DNA of 64,000 nt from Cycloclasticus pugetii PS-1 (GTDB lineage: Bacteria > Pseudomonadota > Gammaproteobacteria > Methylococcales > Cycloclasticaceae): positions 124,001 to 188,000 of the forward strand of contig NZ_ARVU01000001.1 of the NCBI RefSeq assembly GCF_000384415.1, written 5' to 3'. Every line of letters begins with the position of its first letter. The stretch's first letter is position 1. Made by a program: the position numbers and the translations under genes. A model generated the notes under the pieces. It saw nothing but the letters and a program-made list of their open reading frames with translations. It did not search any database and had not been told where the DNA came from. Shown piece after piece: positions 18,616 through 25,372 of the stretch.

Positions 18616-19463
18616 CGCATCTCCGCTTTTTTAATGGCTCGACTAACCGTTGAATAATGCACATTAAACACATCAGCAATGTCTTTCATTAAATAATCAC
18701 CACTGACATATGCACTAACGATTCCCTCGTCACGTGAGGAATAATTTTTCATATACCAGTTTAAAGGTTTAGCTTGCGCCCTACGCTGTACTCTTGGAAC
18801 TTCTCTAAGGTCACCTTCTCCAGCAATGTCTTCAATTCGTGTTAGCGCCTTATCAACAAATGCATCGTCACCTAAAAAAACTTGTCGCTTCAAAGCAGCC
18901 CATATTGGCGACAGGCCAACGCCCTCACGGACAAAGTTTTCATAATTAATGACGGCAGTTTTTCTAGAATGACCAAAATGGTTTAATATCCAGTCCGTTT
19001 CCAACCAATCTGAACTAGAAACAACACCGATCATCGCCTGATAACTACTCCATTTCCAGTCCGACAAATCTGTTACCATTCCCGCTCTAATTGGGTTTAG
19101 TACAACATAACGTGATAATTCAAGTAAGTAAGCATCTTTTTGAACAAGAATAGCCTTAAATCGCCCCTGAAAAACATGACCAACACGCCCATGCCTTCGA
19201 TTAGACTTTTGGGTAAATACTCCATTCAGTTGGCGCATCCCTTGTGACAAATTCCCCTCAATTGTTTCAATAACAATATGGTAGTGGTTATCCATCAAAC
19301 ACCATGCATGGCATCGCCAATTAAACCGATGACAAACCTGAGAAAAAACCTCTAACCAAATCAACCTATCTTCATCGTCAACGAAAATATCTTCACGTCG
19401 ATCACCACGAGAGGTCACATGATAAAGCGCACCCGCATATTCAATTCTTATTGGTCTAGCCAT
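18600..19463 (-). CDS. REP-associated tyrosine (Y1/HUH) transposase
   Basis: 287 residues. The N-terminus ARPIRIEYAGALYHVTSRGD is the standard start of TnpA-REP (RAYT) proteins; the metal-binding HUH motif is DNHYHIVIE near residue 60, and YVVLNPIRAGMV near 120 holds the candidate nucleophile tyrosine region. The C-terminal third ends in a helix-turn-helix (LMKDIADVFNVHYSTVSRAIKKAE). It cuts and joins single-stranded DNA at hairpins. The gene is full length and intact. Its stop lies within the left inverted repeat, and its start is 27 bp inside the right one. Confidence 0.93.
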   Translation of the reverse strand: MARPIRIEYAGALYHVTSRGDRREDIFVDDEDRLIWLEVFSQVCHRFNWRCHAWCLMDNHYHIVIETIEGNLSQGMRQLNGVFTQKSNRRHGRVGHVFQGRFKAILVQKDAYLLELSRYVVLNPIRAGMVTDLSDWKWSSYQAMIGVVSSSDWLETDWILNHFGHSRKTAVINYENFVREGVGLSPIWAALKRQVFLGDDAFVDKALTRIEDIAGEGDLREVPRVQRRAQAKPLNWYMKNYSSRDEGIVSAYVSGDYLMKDIADVFNVHYSTVSRAIKKAEMRDCKT

Positions 19464-19489
19464 AAACAGACCCTATCAACACAAATGCA

Positions 19490-19509
19490 TGATTGCAAGA
19501 CCTGACCCC
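19490..19509 (-). repeat. Right terminal inverted repeat of the Y1 element
   Basis: TGATTGCAAGACCTGA then CCCC; the exact reverse complement of 18596-18615. It lies upstream of the transposase start, so it may also hold part of that gene's promoter or operator. Confidence 0.9.
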
Positions 19510-19533
19510 CTTATTTTTCTTTTGAGCGTTTTG

Positions 19534-19875
19534 TTAGCTTTTAATGTTAAGTGAGTCCCTAATTTCTTTTTCATGAAGAATGCCATCATATTTAGAGGCT
19601 ATGTTTAAAAATTCGACATTTATTCTTTCTTTAAGAGGCCGCAAATTACTGTTTATCTTTACCGCATGGCCACCCCATTCTTTCTGGGTTTTACCTTGGG
19701 ACTTCAAGTCATCTATAATTTTAGAGTGATAGTCAATTTTTTCTTGGATTAGTGATGCGGAGTGAATAAGAGAGTTTATTTTTCCATTCTTAATTATTTC
19801 CTTTTTCTGTAAATGTAAAGCCCAAACCGCTATAGCTAAGGCAATAGTTCCAATTACTACTTCTATATACTCCAT
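19534..19875 (-). CDS. Cassette 2 gene: single-pass membrane protein of unknown function
   Basis: 113 residues. One N-terminal helix (VVIGTIALAIAVWAL, about 6-20) is followed by a charged, helical, probably coiled-coil domain (LQKKEIIKNGK, SLIQEKIDYHSKIIDDL, LKERINVEFLNIA). The ATG has AGAGG 4 bp before it. Its TAA stop lies inside the attC R'' box, as in many integron cassettes. I recognise no family. Codon use is more A+T-rich than in the flanking core genes, in keeping with acquisition. Confidence 0.75.
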   Translation of the reverse strand: MEYIEVVIGTIALAIAVWALHLQKKEIIKNGKINSLIHSASLIQEKIDYHSKIIDDLKSQGKTQKEWGGHAVKINSNLRPLKERINVEFLNIASKYDGILHEKEIRDSLNIKS

Positions 19876-19893
19876 ATATCCTCTATTTGTGGA

Positions 19894-19956
19894 AGCTAAC
19901 GCTTAGGGTAAAGCGCGCGGGCTTTTTCCGCGTCGCCTTTGACCCACTTGTTATAC
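19894..19956 (-). other. attC1, recombination site of cassette 1
   Basis: 63 bp. Read on the minus strand it opens with GTATAAC (R'') and ends with GTTAGCT (R'). Between them GGGT-AAAG-CG-CGCGG pairs with CCGCG-CG-CTTT-ACCC around an A-rich loop, and three bases on one arm (C, G and A) are left unpaired, the extrahelical bases that direct IntI to one strand. The stop codon of the cassette gene is inside R''. Size, imperfect pairing and bulge polarity all match attC. Confidence 0.9.
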
Positions 19957-20409
19957 GTATTTCGTAAGGGCATTATTAACATAATTATAAGCCTGATTAA
20001 CATCCTCTATATTAGCGGAATAATTAATATATTTATAAAGAAATTCTAATGCAAAGTATCTTTTTATTTCTGTATATTGATTAACCATAGGGTGATTTGA
20101 GTAACCATAAATGGGTTCTGAAAATTCTGGAAATTGATCTATTGTGATGTCGAAAATCAACCCATCAACTTCAACCCAAAAATGGCTTTCTGATTCTTTA
20201 TCTTTTCCATGAATCACCTCAACGGATAAATCAGGAAATTTCTCTATTAAAATCCACGCTAACAAGCAAGAGGAGCCTTCACATGAATTATTAGGGAAGC
20301 CATAAAAGAAAGGAAGTCCGATTTTTTCCTTTTCTTTTGCAAATAGTGACCTGATAAATTTTGACAGCTTGATGAGATCATCCATGCTCACCGGCTCCTT
20401 TACGTATAA
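19900..20409 (-). mobile_element. Integron gene cassette 1 (510 bp)
   Basis: It starts with TTATAC after the G of the attI core (20410) and ends at the G of attC1's R' (19900). As a circle its R' would be GTTATAC, the exact reverse complement of its R'' GTATAAC. It carries one gene (19951-20385) in the leftward sense, the usual orientation away from attI, with only 18 bp of leader before the start. Confidence 0.85.
19951..20385 (-). CDS. Cassette 1 gene: putative transglutaminase/papain-like fold protein
   Basis: 144 residues from the ATG at 20385, which has AAGGAG 9 bp upstream; a GTG at 20391 is only 3 bp from that site. Three blocks suggest a Cys-His-Asp thiol-enzyme fold: a cysteine before a helix (NNSCEGSSCLLAWIL, Cys35 or Cys40), a strand with ESHFWVEVDG (His68) and the next strand LIFDITIDQF (Asp79). 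The spacing is like the transglutaminase/NlpC-type core, but activity is unproven. It is cytoplasmic, with no signal peptide. Visible A+T-rich codon use supports its being acquired. Confidence 0.75.
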   Translation of the reverse strand: MDDLIKLSKFIRSLFAKEKEKIGLPFFYGFPNNSCEGSSCLLAWILIEKFPDLSVEVIHGKDKESESHFWVEVDGLIFDITIDQFPEFSEPIYGYSNHPMVNQYTEIKRYFALEFLYKYINYSANIEDVNQAYNYVNNALTKYV

Positions 20410-20477
20410 CTAGTTATTAAGGGGAATAAAAACTCCCTGTAATTTCTTTACTTATAAGGAATATAATTCCCTGTAAT
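20404..20477 (-). other. attI recombination region of the integron
   Basis: It lies between intI and cassette 1. The simple core site is GTTATAC on the minus strand (20410-20404). On the intI side are two direct repeats, GGAATAaaaacTCCCTGTAAT (20423-20443) and GGAATAtaatTCCCTGTAAT (20458-20477), 35 bp apart, in the place where attI1 has its accessory IntI-binding repeats DR1 and DR2. Position and layout fit an attI; binding is not shown. Confidence 0.7.
20423..20477 (+). repeat. Direct repeat pair in the attI region
   Basis: Two copies of 21 and 20 bp (20423-20443 and 20458-20477) share GGAATA and TCCCTGTAAT exactly and differ only in the centre. They overlap the candidate cassette and intI promoters, so they may bind IntI or a repressor. 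Confidence 0.75.
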
Positions 20478-20488
20478 GCGATAATCAA
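20460..20488 (-). promoter_or_regulatory. Candidate cassette promoter (Pc)
   Basis: On the minus strand TTGATT (20488-20483) and TATATT (20465-20460) are separated by exactly 17 bp and point towards the cassettes. On the opposite strand TATAAT at 20462-20467 could be the intI -10 box, so the two promoters would face each other and overlap. Strength is unknown. Confidence 0.5.
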
Positions 20489-20513
20489 GAAAAAACAGGA
20501 GGTAATTTACGTT

Positions 20514-21536
20514 ATGTCCAATTTCAATAGCCCTTCAGAGAATAAGTCAATTTTTCGACCACAATCCAAACGTTTAATGGATCAGGTTCGAGAAGTTCTT
20601 CGGTATCATCATTATGCCTTGCGTACTGAAGAGTCGTATATCAAATGGATCTTAGCTTTTATCCGTTTTAATAATAAAAGGCACCCTAACGAATTGGGTA
20701 AGGCTGACATTGAGGCATTTTTGTCAGATATGGCACTGAATAAGAACTATTCGGCCTCTTCTCAGAATCTTGCAATGAATGCGATTGTTTTTTTGTATAA
20801 AAAGGTTCTTGATATGCCTGTGGCGGAGAATATTTCGGCGGCACGATCCAAAAAACCAGTGCGAATTCCTGTTGTTTTGAGTAAAGGTGAGGTGGTTGAG
20901 CTTTTAAAACATATGCGGGGAGTGAGGGGTTTGATGGCTCGTTTAATGTATGGTGGCGGCTTAAGGGTATTGGAGGTGTCGCGCTTACGGGTACAAGATA
21001 TTGATTTTGCTAATGGCTATCTTATGATTAGAGATAGCAAGGGTGGTAATGAGAGAAAAACACCTTTGGCGGCTACGGTTGTAACGGATTTAAAGTTACA
21101 GCTAGAAAAAGCCAGGTCATTATTTGAGAAAGATCTTGCAGCGGGTGAAGCGAATGTTTACTTACCGGGTGCGCTGGCTAAAAAATACCCTAAGGCAGCT
21201 TCAAGTTGGGAGTGGCAATATGTATTCCCATCTAAGAATTTATCAGTCGACCCGCGAGATGGTGAAATAAGGCGTCATCACCTTAATGAGTCGGGTATTC
21301 AAAAATCTATTCGTGAGGCAAAGCAAAAAGCCAATATCAATAAAAGAGTCACGAGTCATACCTTAAGGCATTCGTTTGCGACACATTTGTTGGAAGCCGG
21401 TACAAATATTCGCGTGGTGCAAAAATTATTGGGCCATAAAGATGTTAAAACCACTGAAATTTACACCCATGTATTACAAGAAAACATGGATGGGGTGATT
21501 AGCCCCTTAGAACGTTTAGAGGGATTGAATGAATAG
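20514..21536 (+). CDS. intI: Integron integrase (tyrosine recombinase)
   Basis: 340 residues. The tyrosine recombinase residues are Arg151, Lys176, His282, Arg285, His308 and Tyr317, each exactly five positions beyond those of IntI1 (146, 171, 277, 280, 303, 312). The IntI-specific patch between motifs II and III is present at about 244-270 (VDPRDGEIRRHHLNESG), which separates it from XerC/XerD. It catalyses attI x attC and attC x attC recombination on folded single-stranded attC. AGGAGG lies 12 bp before the ATG. The gene is intact, is divergent from the cassettes, and its end overlaps the next gene by 8 bp. I saw no LexA box (CTGT-N8-ACAG) upstream. Confidence 0.97.
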   Translation: MSNFNSPSENKSIFRPQSKRLMDQVREVLRYHHYALRTEESYIKWILAFIRFNNKRHPNELGKADIEAFLSDMALNKNYSASSQNLAMNAIVFLYKKVLDMPVAENISAARSKKPVRIPVVLSKGEVVELLKHMRGVRGLMARLMYGGGLRVLEVSRLRVQDIDFANGYLMIRDSKGGNERKTPLAATVVTDLKLQLEKARSLFEKDLAAGEANVYLPGALAKKYPKAASSWEWQYVFPSKNLSVDPRDGEIRRHHLNESGIQKSIREAKQKANINKRVTSHTLRHSFATHLLEAGTNIRVVQKLLGHKDVKTTEIYTHVLQENMDGVISPLERLEGLNE

Positions 21537-22338
21537 AAAAAACACCGGCGCACAACGCATTGTGTGCCTAACTGAAGAAACCACCGAAGCCTTGTATTTA
21601 ATGGGAGAGCAACAGCGCATTGTAGGTATTTCGGGCTTTACTGTGCGCCCCGCGATGGCCCGTAAGGAAAAGCCTAAAGTGTCGGCATTTACCTCGGCTA
21701 AAATTGATAAAATTTTGGCCTTAAAGCCGGATTTGGTGCTGGGTTTTTCCGATATGCAGGCGGATATTGCAGCTGAACTTGTTAGGGCTGGTTTGCAGGT
21801 GCATGTGTTTAATCAGCGTTCAGTGGGTGAAATTTTTACCATGCTGCATACCTTAGGCGCGTTGATTGGTGAGCCTGAAAAAGCGGCGGTGCTGGTGAAC
21901 CAATACCAGCAAAATATTAAACAATGTGTTGAGCAAGCCAGTGGCTTTAAGAAAAAACCGAGCATTTATTTTGAAGAATGGGATGACCCATTAATTTCTG
22001 GAATTCGATGGGTGTCTGAGCTGGCTGAAATAGCAGGGGGTGTGGATTGTTTCCCCGAGTTATCAAAACAAGGGGGGGGTAAAGATAGAATTATTGCCGA
22101 CCCTAAGACGGTGATTGACCGCGCGCCGGATATTATTATTGGTTCGTGGTGCGGTAAAAAGTTTCGACCAGAGCGAGTGGCTGAGCGTGAGGGCTGGGAT
22201 GTTATTCCTGCGGTAAAAACGAATCAACTGTTTGAGATTAAATCGGTGGATATTTTACAACCGGGGCCAGCTGCGCTGACCGATGGCTTGCGTCAGCTAC
22301 AAACTATTATTAACAACTGGGTGATGCTATATGGATAA
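21529..22338 (+). CDS. BtuF-like cobalamin-binding protein without signal peptide
   Basis: 269 residues with the two lobes of a class III (BtuF/FepB) binding protein: IVCLTEETTEALYLMG, KIDKILALKPDLVLGFSD, and a second lobe with PDIIIGSWCGKKF. The N-terminus MNRKNTGAQR has no signal sequence, so it would be cytoplasmic, as in a group of gammaproteobacterial proteins annotated as cobalamin-binding. No BtuC or BtuD partner is nearby. The ATG lies inside the intI stop region, suggesting translational coupling, and its own stop overlaps the next gene by 8 bp. Confidence 0.82.
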   Translation: MNRKNTGAQRIVCLTEETTEALYLMGEQQRIVGISGFTVRPAMARKEKPKVSAFTSAKIDKILALKPDLVLGFSDMQADIAAELVRAGLQVHVFNQRSVGEIFTMLHTLGALIGEPEKAAVLVNQYQQNIKQCVEQASGFKKKPSIYFEEWDDPLISGIRWVSELAEIAGGVDCFPELSKQGGGKDRIIADPKTVIDRAPDIIIGSWCGKKFRPERVAEREGWDVIPAVKTNQLFEIKSVDILQPGPAALTDGLRQLQTIINNWVMLYG

Positions 22339-22939
22339 GGTGCTGTATTACGTACACGACCCAATGTGTAGTTGGTGTTGGGCATTTAATAAAACATGGG
22401 CCGCAATACAGTCTAGTTTGCCCAGCTCTATTGAGGTACGTTATTTATTAGGAGGGCTTGCGCCAGACAGTGACCAGCCAATGGCTACCGACTTGCAAGA
22501 GAAAATTAGTGAGGGCTGGTATCGCATTCAGCAGCATGTTCCAGGTACCGAGTTTAATCACGACTTTTGGACTGTTTGTAAGCCACGGCGCTCAACGTAT
22601 CCATCATGCCGTGCCTTAATTGCTGCAAGAATGCTGGATAGAGCAGCAGAAAAGCCGATGCTATTGGCGATTCAACAGGCGTATTATTTGCACGCTAAAA
22701 ACCCAGCCGATGACGAGGTGTTAATAGAATGTGCTGGCGAGATAGGGCTTGATCAAAGCGAGTTTTCGGCCTTATTGAATCACTCAAGTACTCAGCAGCA
22801 ATTATTGATGGAAATAAAATTGGCTAGAAGTATGGGTGCCAGTAGCTTTCCAAGTATCGTGTTACAGCAGGGCGAACAGACCCGGTTGTTACGCTATGAC
22901 TATAACGACCCACAGGTACTATTAAATCAGTTAAGCTAA
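22331..22939 (+). CDS. DsbA/FrnE-like thioredoxin-fold protein
   Basis: 202 residues. VHDPMCSWCWAF places a CxxC redox pair at Cys13 and Cys16 right after the first strand, and SFPSIVL near 180 is the cis-proline loop. The helical insertion between them is that of the DsbA/2-hydroxychromene isomerase-like group. There is no signal peptide, so it is probably a cytoplasmic disulfide or glutathione-linked oxidoreductase. It overlaps the BtuF-like gene by 8 bp and so is likely co-translated. Confidence 0.85.
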   Translation: MDKVLYYVHDPMCSWCWAFNKTWAAIQSSLPSSIEVRYLLGGLAPDSDQPMATDLQEKISEGWYRIQQHVPGTEFNHDFWTVCKPRRSTYPSCRALIAARMLDRAAEKPMLLAIQQAYYLHAKNPADDEVLIECAGEIGLDQSEFSALLNHSSTQQQLLMEIKLARSMGASSFPSIVLQQGEQTRLLRYDYNDPQVLLNQLS

Positions 22940-22972
22940 CACGGTAAAGCCGAATAAATAAAAGGAACAGTG

Positions 22973-23431
22973 ATGATGGAGCTTGAGTTGGTTTATTGGC
23001 ACTGGTTAGTGCTGGGTATGTTGCTGGTGGGGTTTGAGATTTTTGTGCCCAGTTTTACAGTGCTATGGTTTGGTTTGGGTGCTGTTGTTGTGGCTGCTTT
23101 TTTGGTCTTAGTACCCTCGTTAACGCTCGGTTGGCAATTGTTTATTTGGACCATTTTTTCGGTTGTTTTTGCTGCGGGCTGGTTTAAATTTTTGCGCCCC
23201 AAAATGATCGATCGTACTAAGGCGGGTATTACGCAAGAAGCGATTGCAGGTGAAACGGGAATGGTGATTAAAGCGCCCAGTGAAGCATCGCGTGGGCATG
23301 TGCGTTTTACGACCCCTATTTTGGGTGATGATGAATGGGAGTTTATCTGTGAAGACCCTGTGATAGTCGGCGATAAAGTGATGATTAAAGAAGCCTCGGG
23401 TAATACGCTTGTGGTTAACAAAGTAACGTAA
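22973..23431 (+). CDS. NfeD-family membrane protein
   Basis: 152 residues from the ATG at 22973; AAGGAA lies 5 bp before it, and a GTG at 22970 or ATG at 22976 are alternatives. Three hydrophobic helices (about 8-75) with WFGLGAVVVAAFLV are followed by a C-terminal OB-fold domain starting near 88 (AIAGETGMVIKA). NfeD proteins work with SPFH/stomatin proteins in membrane organisation or quality control, and one is encoded 20 bp downstream. They probably form one operon. Confidence 0.9.
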   Translation: MMELELVYWHWLVLGMLLVGFEIFVPSFTVLWFGLGAVVVAAFLVLVPSLTLGWQLFIWTIFSVVFAAGWFKFLRPKMIDRTKAGITQEAIAGETGMVIKAPSEASRGHVRFTTPILGDDEWEFICEDPVIVGDKVMIKEASGNTLVVNKVT

Positions 23432-23451
23432 TTTAAAAAAAGGAGTTAACA

Positions 23452-24300
23452 ATGGAAGGACTTATTGTAGCGGCGGTATTTTTTGGGCTAGTGTTCTTAA
23501 CGGTTGCGATGGGGGTTAAATTGGTGCCCCAAGGGTCTAAGTTTGTTGTGCAACGCCTTGGTAAGTTTCATAAAACATTAGGGCCGGGGTTAAATTTGGT
23601 GGTGCCATACATAGACCAAGTTGCCTATCGTGTTACCACGAAAGACATTGTGTTGGATATTCCCTCCCAAGAGGTGATTACGCAAGATAATGTAGTGATT
23701 ATTGCTAATGCGGTTGCGTACATTAATATTGTGGCGCCAGAACGTGCTGTGTATGGCGTGGAAGACTATGAGCTAGCCATTAGAACCTTGGTACAAACGT
23801 CGCTTAGGTCTATTGTGGGTGAAATGAAGTTGGATGATGCATTAACCTCTAGAGAATTAATTAAAGCACGTTTAAAAGAAGCTATTTCAGATGATATTTC
23901 AGACTGGGGGATTACGCTTAAAACCGTTGAAATTCAAGATATTACCCCATCTGGCACAATGCAAAATGCAATGGAAGAGCAAGCGGCTGCAGAAAGGCAA
24001 CGTCGCGCAACGGTGACTCGGGCAGAAGGTGAAAAAGCCGCTGCCGTTTTGGAAGCGGAAGGTCGTTTAGATGCATCAAGACGAGATGCAGAGGCGCAAG
24101 TAGTATTGGCAGAAGCGAGTAAGTTGGCTATTACTAAAGTAGCTGAAGCGATTCAAGATAAGGAATTGCCGGTGATGTATATTCTGGGTGAGAAATATGT
24201 CGATGCAATACAAGATATGTCAAATTCAGATAACGCAAAAACCATTTTGCTACCGGCAGATTTGCCGGCAGCAATTAAAGGCATGTTGGGTGGGCGTTAA
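23452..24300 (+). CDS. SPFH/Band 7 (stomatin-like, QmcA) membrane protein
   Basis: 282 residues. An N-terminal membrane anchor (residues 3-20) is followed by the SPFH domain (VPQGSKFVVQRLGKF, GPGLNLVVPYIDQV, RSIVGEMKLDDALTSR) and a long coiled coil rich in Ala, Glu and Arg (EEQAAAERQRRATVTRAEGEK). The protein makes large oligomeric cages at the inner membrane and modulates FtsH or similar proteases. AGGAG precedes the ATG. Paired with the NfeD gene upstream. It ends 3 bp before a convergent lipoprotein gene. Confidence 0.93.
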   Translation: MEGLIVAAVFFGLVFLTVAMGVKLVPQGSKFVVQRLGKFHKTLGPGLNLVVPYIDQVAYRVTTKDIVLDIPSQEVITQDNVVIIANAVAYINIVAPERAVYGVEDYELAIRTLVQTSLRSIVGEMKLDDALTSRELIKARLKEAISDDISDWGITLKTVEIQDITPSGTMQNAMEEQAAAERQRRATVTRAEGEKAAAVLEAEGRLDASRRDAEAQVVLAEASKLAITKVAEAIQDKELPVMYILGEKYVDAIQDMSNSDNAKTILLPADLPAAIKGMLGGR

Positions 24301-24303
24301 GGC

Positions 24304-24768
24304 TTATTGAATAACGCGAACTTTGCCAGAGGCGCTGCGAATCAGTTTGACGTGGTCGCCTTTTCTAAACATAACGTTTTCGTTAACTTCTTGTACAACG
24401 GATTGTACTTGGCCGTTATCGAGCTGAATAGTAATTTGCACGCCATTGGCCTTGTTATACATAGCCTCGGCTTTGTTGCCGACAATACCACCGACAACTG
24501 CGCCCGCCACGGCTGCGGCAGCACTGCCTCGACCGCTACCAACACTGCTGCCACCAATGCCGCCAATTAAACCACCGGCAATTTTACCGACGGCGTTGCC
24601 TTCTGAATCGATGGTGACTGGCTGAAGATCAAGGATGATGCCATTTGTGACGTGTAAGGTTTGATTAGCTTCACTACGGGTGTAGCCTTCGCTGGATGGG
24701 CCATATGGGTTGGGGCCAGCACAAGCGATTAATAGTAAAGATAAGGTGATTGGAAGTAGCAGCTTCAT
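24304..24768 (-). CDS. Glycine-zipper 2TM lipoprotein (SlyB/PcP-like)
   Basis: 154 residues from the ATG at 24768, chosen because AAAGGAG lies 6 bp before it and a lipoprotein signal follows (LPITLSLLLIACAG, lipobox Cys). A second hydrophobic region with G-x-x-x-G repeats (GGLIGGIGGSSVGSGRG, AVAGAVVGGIVGN; about 63-98) is the glycine-zipper 2TM domain. A beta-rich C-terminus follows. Likely an outer-membrane lipoprotein stabilising the envelope. It converges with the SPFH gene. Confidence 0.88.
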   Translation of the reverse strand: MKLLLPITLSLLLIACAGPNPYGPSSEGYTRSEANQTLHVTNGIILDLQPVTIDSEGNAVGKIAGGLIGGIGGSSVGSGRGSAAAAVAGAVVGGIVGNKAEAMYNKANGVQITIQLDNGQVQSVVQEVNENVMFRKGDHVKLIRSASGKVRVIQ

Positions 24769-24825
24769 GATGTCTCCTTTTTTTAAAGGCTGTTGTAAGT
24801 CAGAGTACAAAGATCTCTGGTTGGT

Positions 24826-25317
24826 TCATTTCTTTAAGAGCGTATTAAGGTTTAAGGTACCTTCTTTTACAAAGGGTAAGCTGTACATAGAGGCAGGAAT
24901 GTTAACGGTGCCATGGCTGACTTTACCGGTTAAACGAAAGTGTAAATCAGTCTTGTTAGTGCCAGAGAGTGTTTCTAGTTGTCTGATTACGCCCAATGTA
25001 TTGCTGATCAGAGAGACCGTTAGGTAGGCTTCTTGATAAGGCAATATATTGACCGATTGGCTGCTGACCCCGTGCGCAAATTCTGATCCATTAATTTCTA
25101 ATTGATAACTAAGCCCTTTAATGAAAAACGGGAAGTCGTTTGTATTTTGAATGCGTAAGGTTAATGCGTATTCTTGCTCTAGCAGTTGTGCGTTAACCAG
25201 TTCAATATTATTAAGGCTGATTTGCGGTGGTTGTGCATGATAGGTAATACCGGCGCAACCTGCCAAGGTTAGTAGAGCTATAAATGGAACTAGAAGTTGG
25301 TGTGTAAGGAAACGCAT
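24826..25317 (-). CDS. LEA type 2 (WHy-domain) lipoprotein
   Basis: 163 residues. The signal ends in a lipobox (LLTLAGCAG, Cys21). The rest is a single immunoglobulin-like WHy domain: IELVNAQLLEQEYALTLRIQNTN, then FPFFIKGLSYQLEING and the closing LHFRLTGKV strand. Such lipoproteins are periplasm-facing and their role (stress or desiccation) is poorly known. It lies 57 bp upstream of the glycine-zipper gene, same strand, and may be in its operon. Confidence 0.82.
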   Translation of the reverse strand: MRFLTHQLLVPFIALLTLAGCAGITYHAQPPQISLNNIELVNAQLLEQEYALTLRIQNTNDFPFFIKGLSYQLEINGSEFAHGVSSQSVNILPYQEAYLTVSLISNTLGVIRQLETLSGTNKTDLHFRLTGKVSHGTVNIPASMYSLPFVKEGTLNLNTLLKK

Positions 25318-25372
25318 GGTTATCTCCGTGGCGGGTTTTAATCTTATGCTAGGCAGAAGCTAAAAGAAAGGG

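Larger units (their letters stand above)
18596..19509 (-). mobile_element. 914-bp REP-associated Y1 (IS200-like) transposase element
   Basis: A single Y1 transposase gene bounded by perfect 20-bp inverted repeats. No target duplication is visible on either side (flanks AGGAAAC and CCTTATT), as expected for HUH single-strand transposition. The GGGGTCAGGTCTTGCA end is one I associate with Y1 genes in other proteobacteria. It sits in the loop of the attC of integron cassette 2. Confidence 0.85.
18565..19539 (-). other. attC2, recombination site of cassette 2, split in its loop by a Y1 element
   Basis: On the minus strand the 5' arm begins at AGCTAAC (R'', 19539-19533), which contains the cassette gene's TAA stop, and runs AAAACGCTCAAAAG. 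The 3' arm lies 0.9 kb away at 18565-18595 and ends in GTTATAT (R', 18571-18565). Laid against the first arm, the reverse complement of the second matches TAACAA, AAC, CTC, AAA with one G/A (G-U) change and two single-base bulges. The bulges recall the extrahelical bases of attC. The 914 bp between the arms are exactly the transposase element (18596-19509). Removing it leaves an attC of about 61 bp. Confidence 0.7.
18571..19899 (-). mobile_element. Integron gene cassette 2 (415 bp without the inserted element)
   Basis: The cassette starts with TTAGCT just after the G of attC1's R' box (19900) and ends at the G of attC2's R' (18571). Joined as a circle its R' is GTTAGCT, the exact reverse complement of its own R'' AGCTAAC at 19539-19533. 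This identity is expected only of a true cassette. It carries one gene (19534-19875) plus the inserted transposase element. Confidence 0.75.

Noticed and set aside
20401-20513. LexA (SOS) box in front of intI
   Set aside because: CTGT occurs twice but neither has ACAG at the 8-base spacing.
22993-23421. 142-codon minus-strand frame
   Set aside because: Lies wholly antisense to the NfeD gene; composition is that of a shadow frame.
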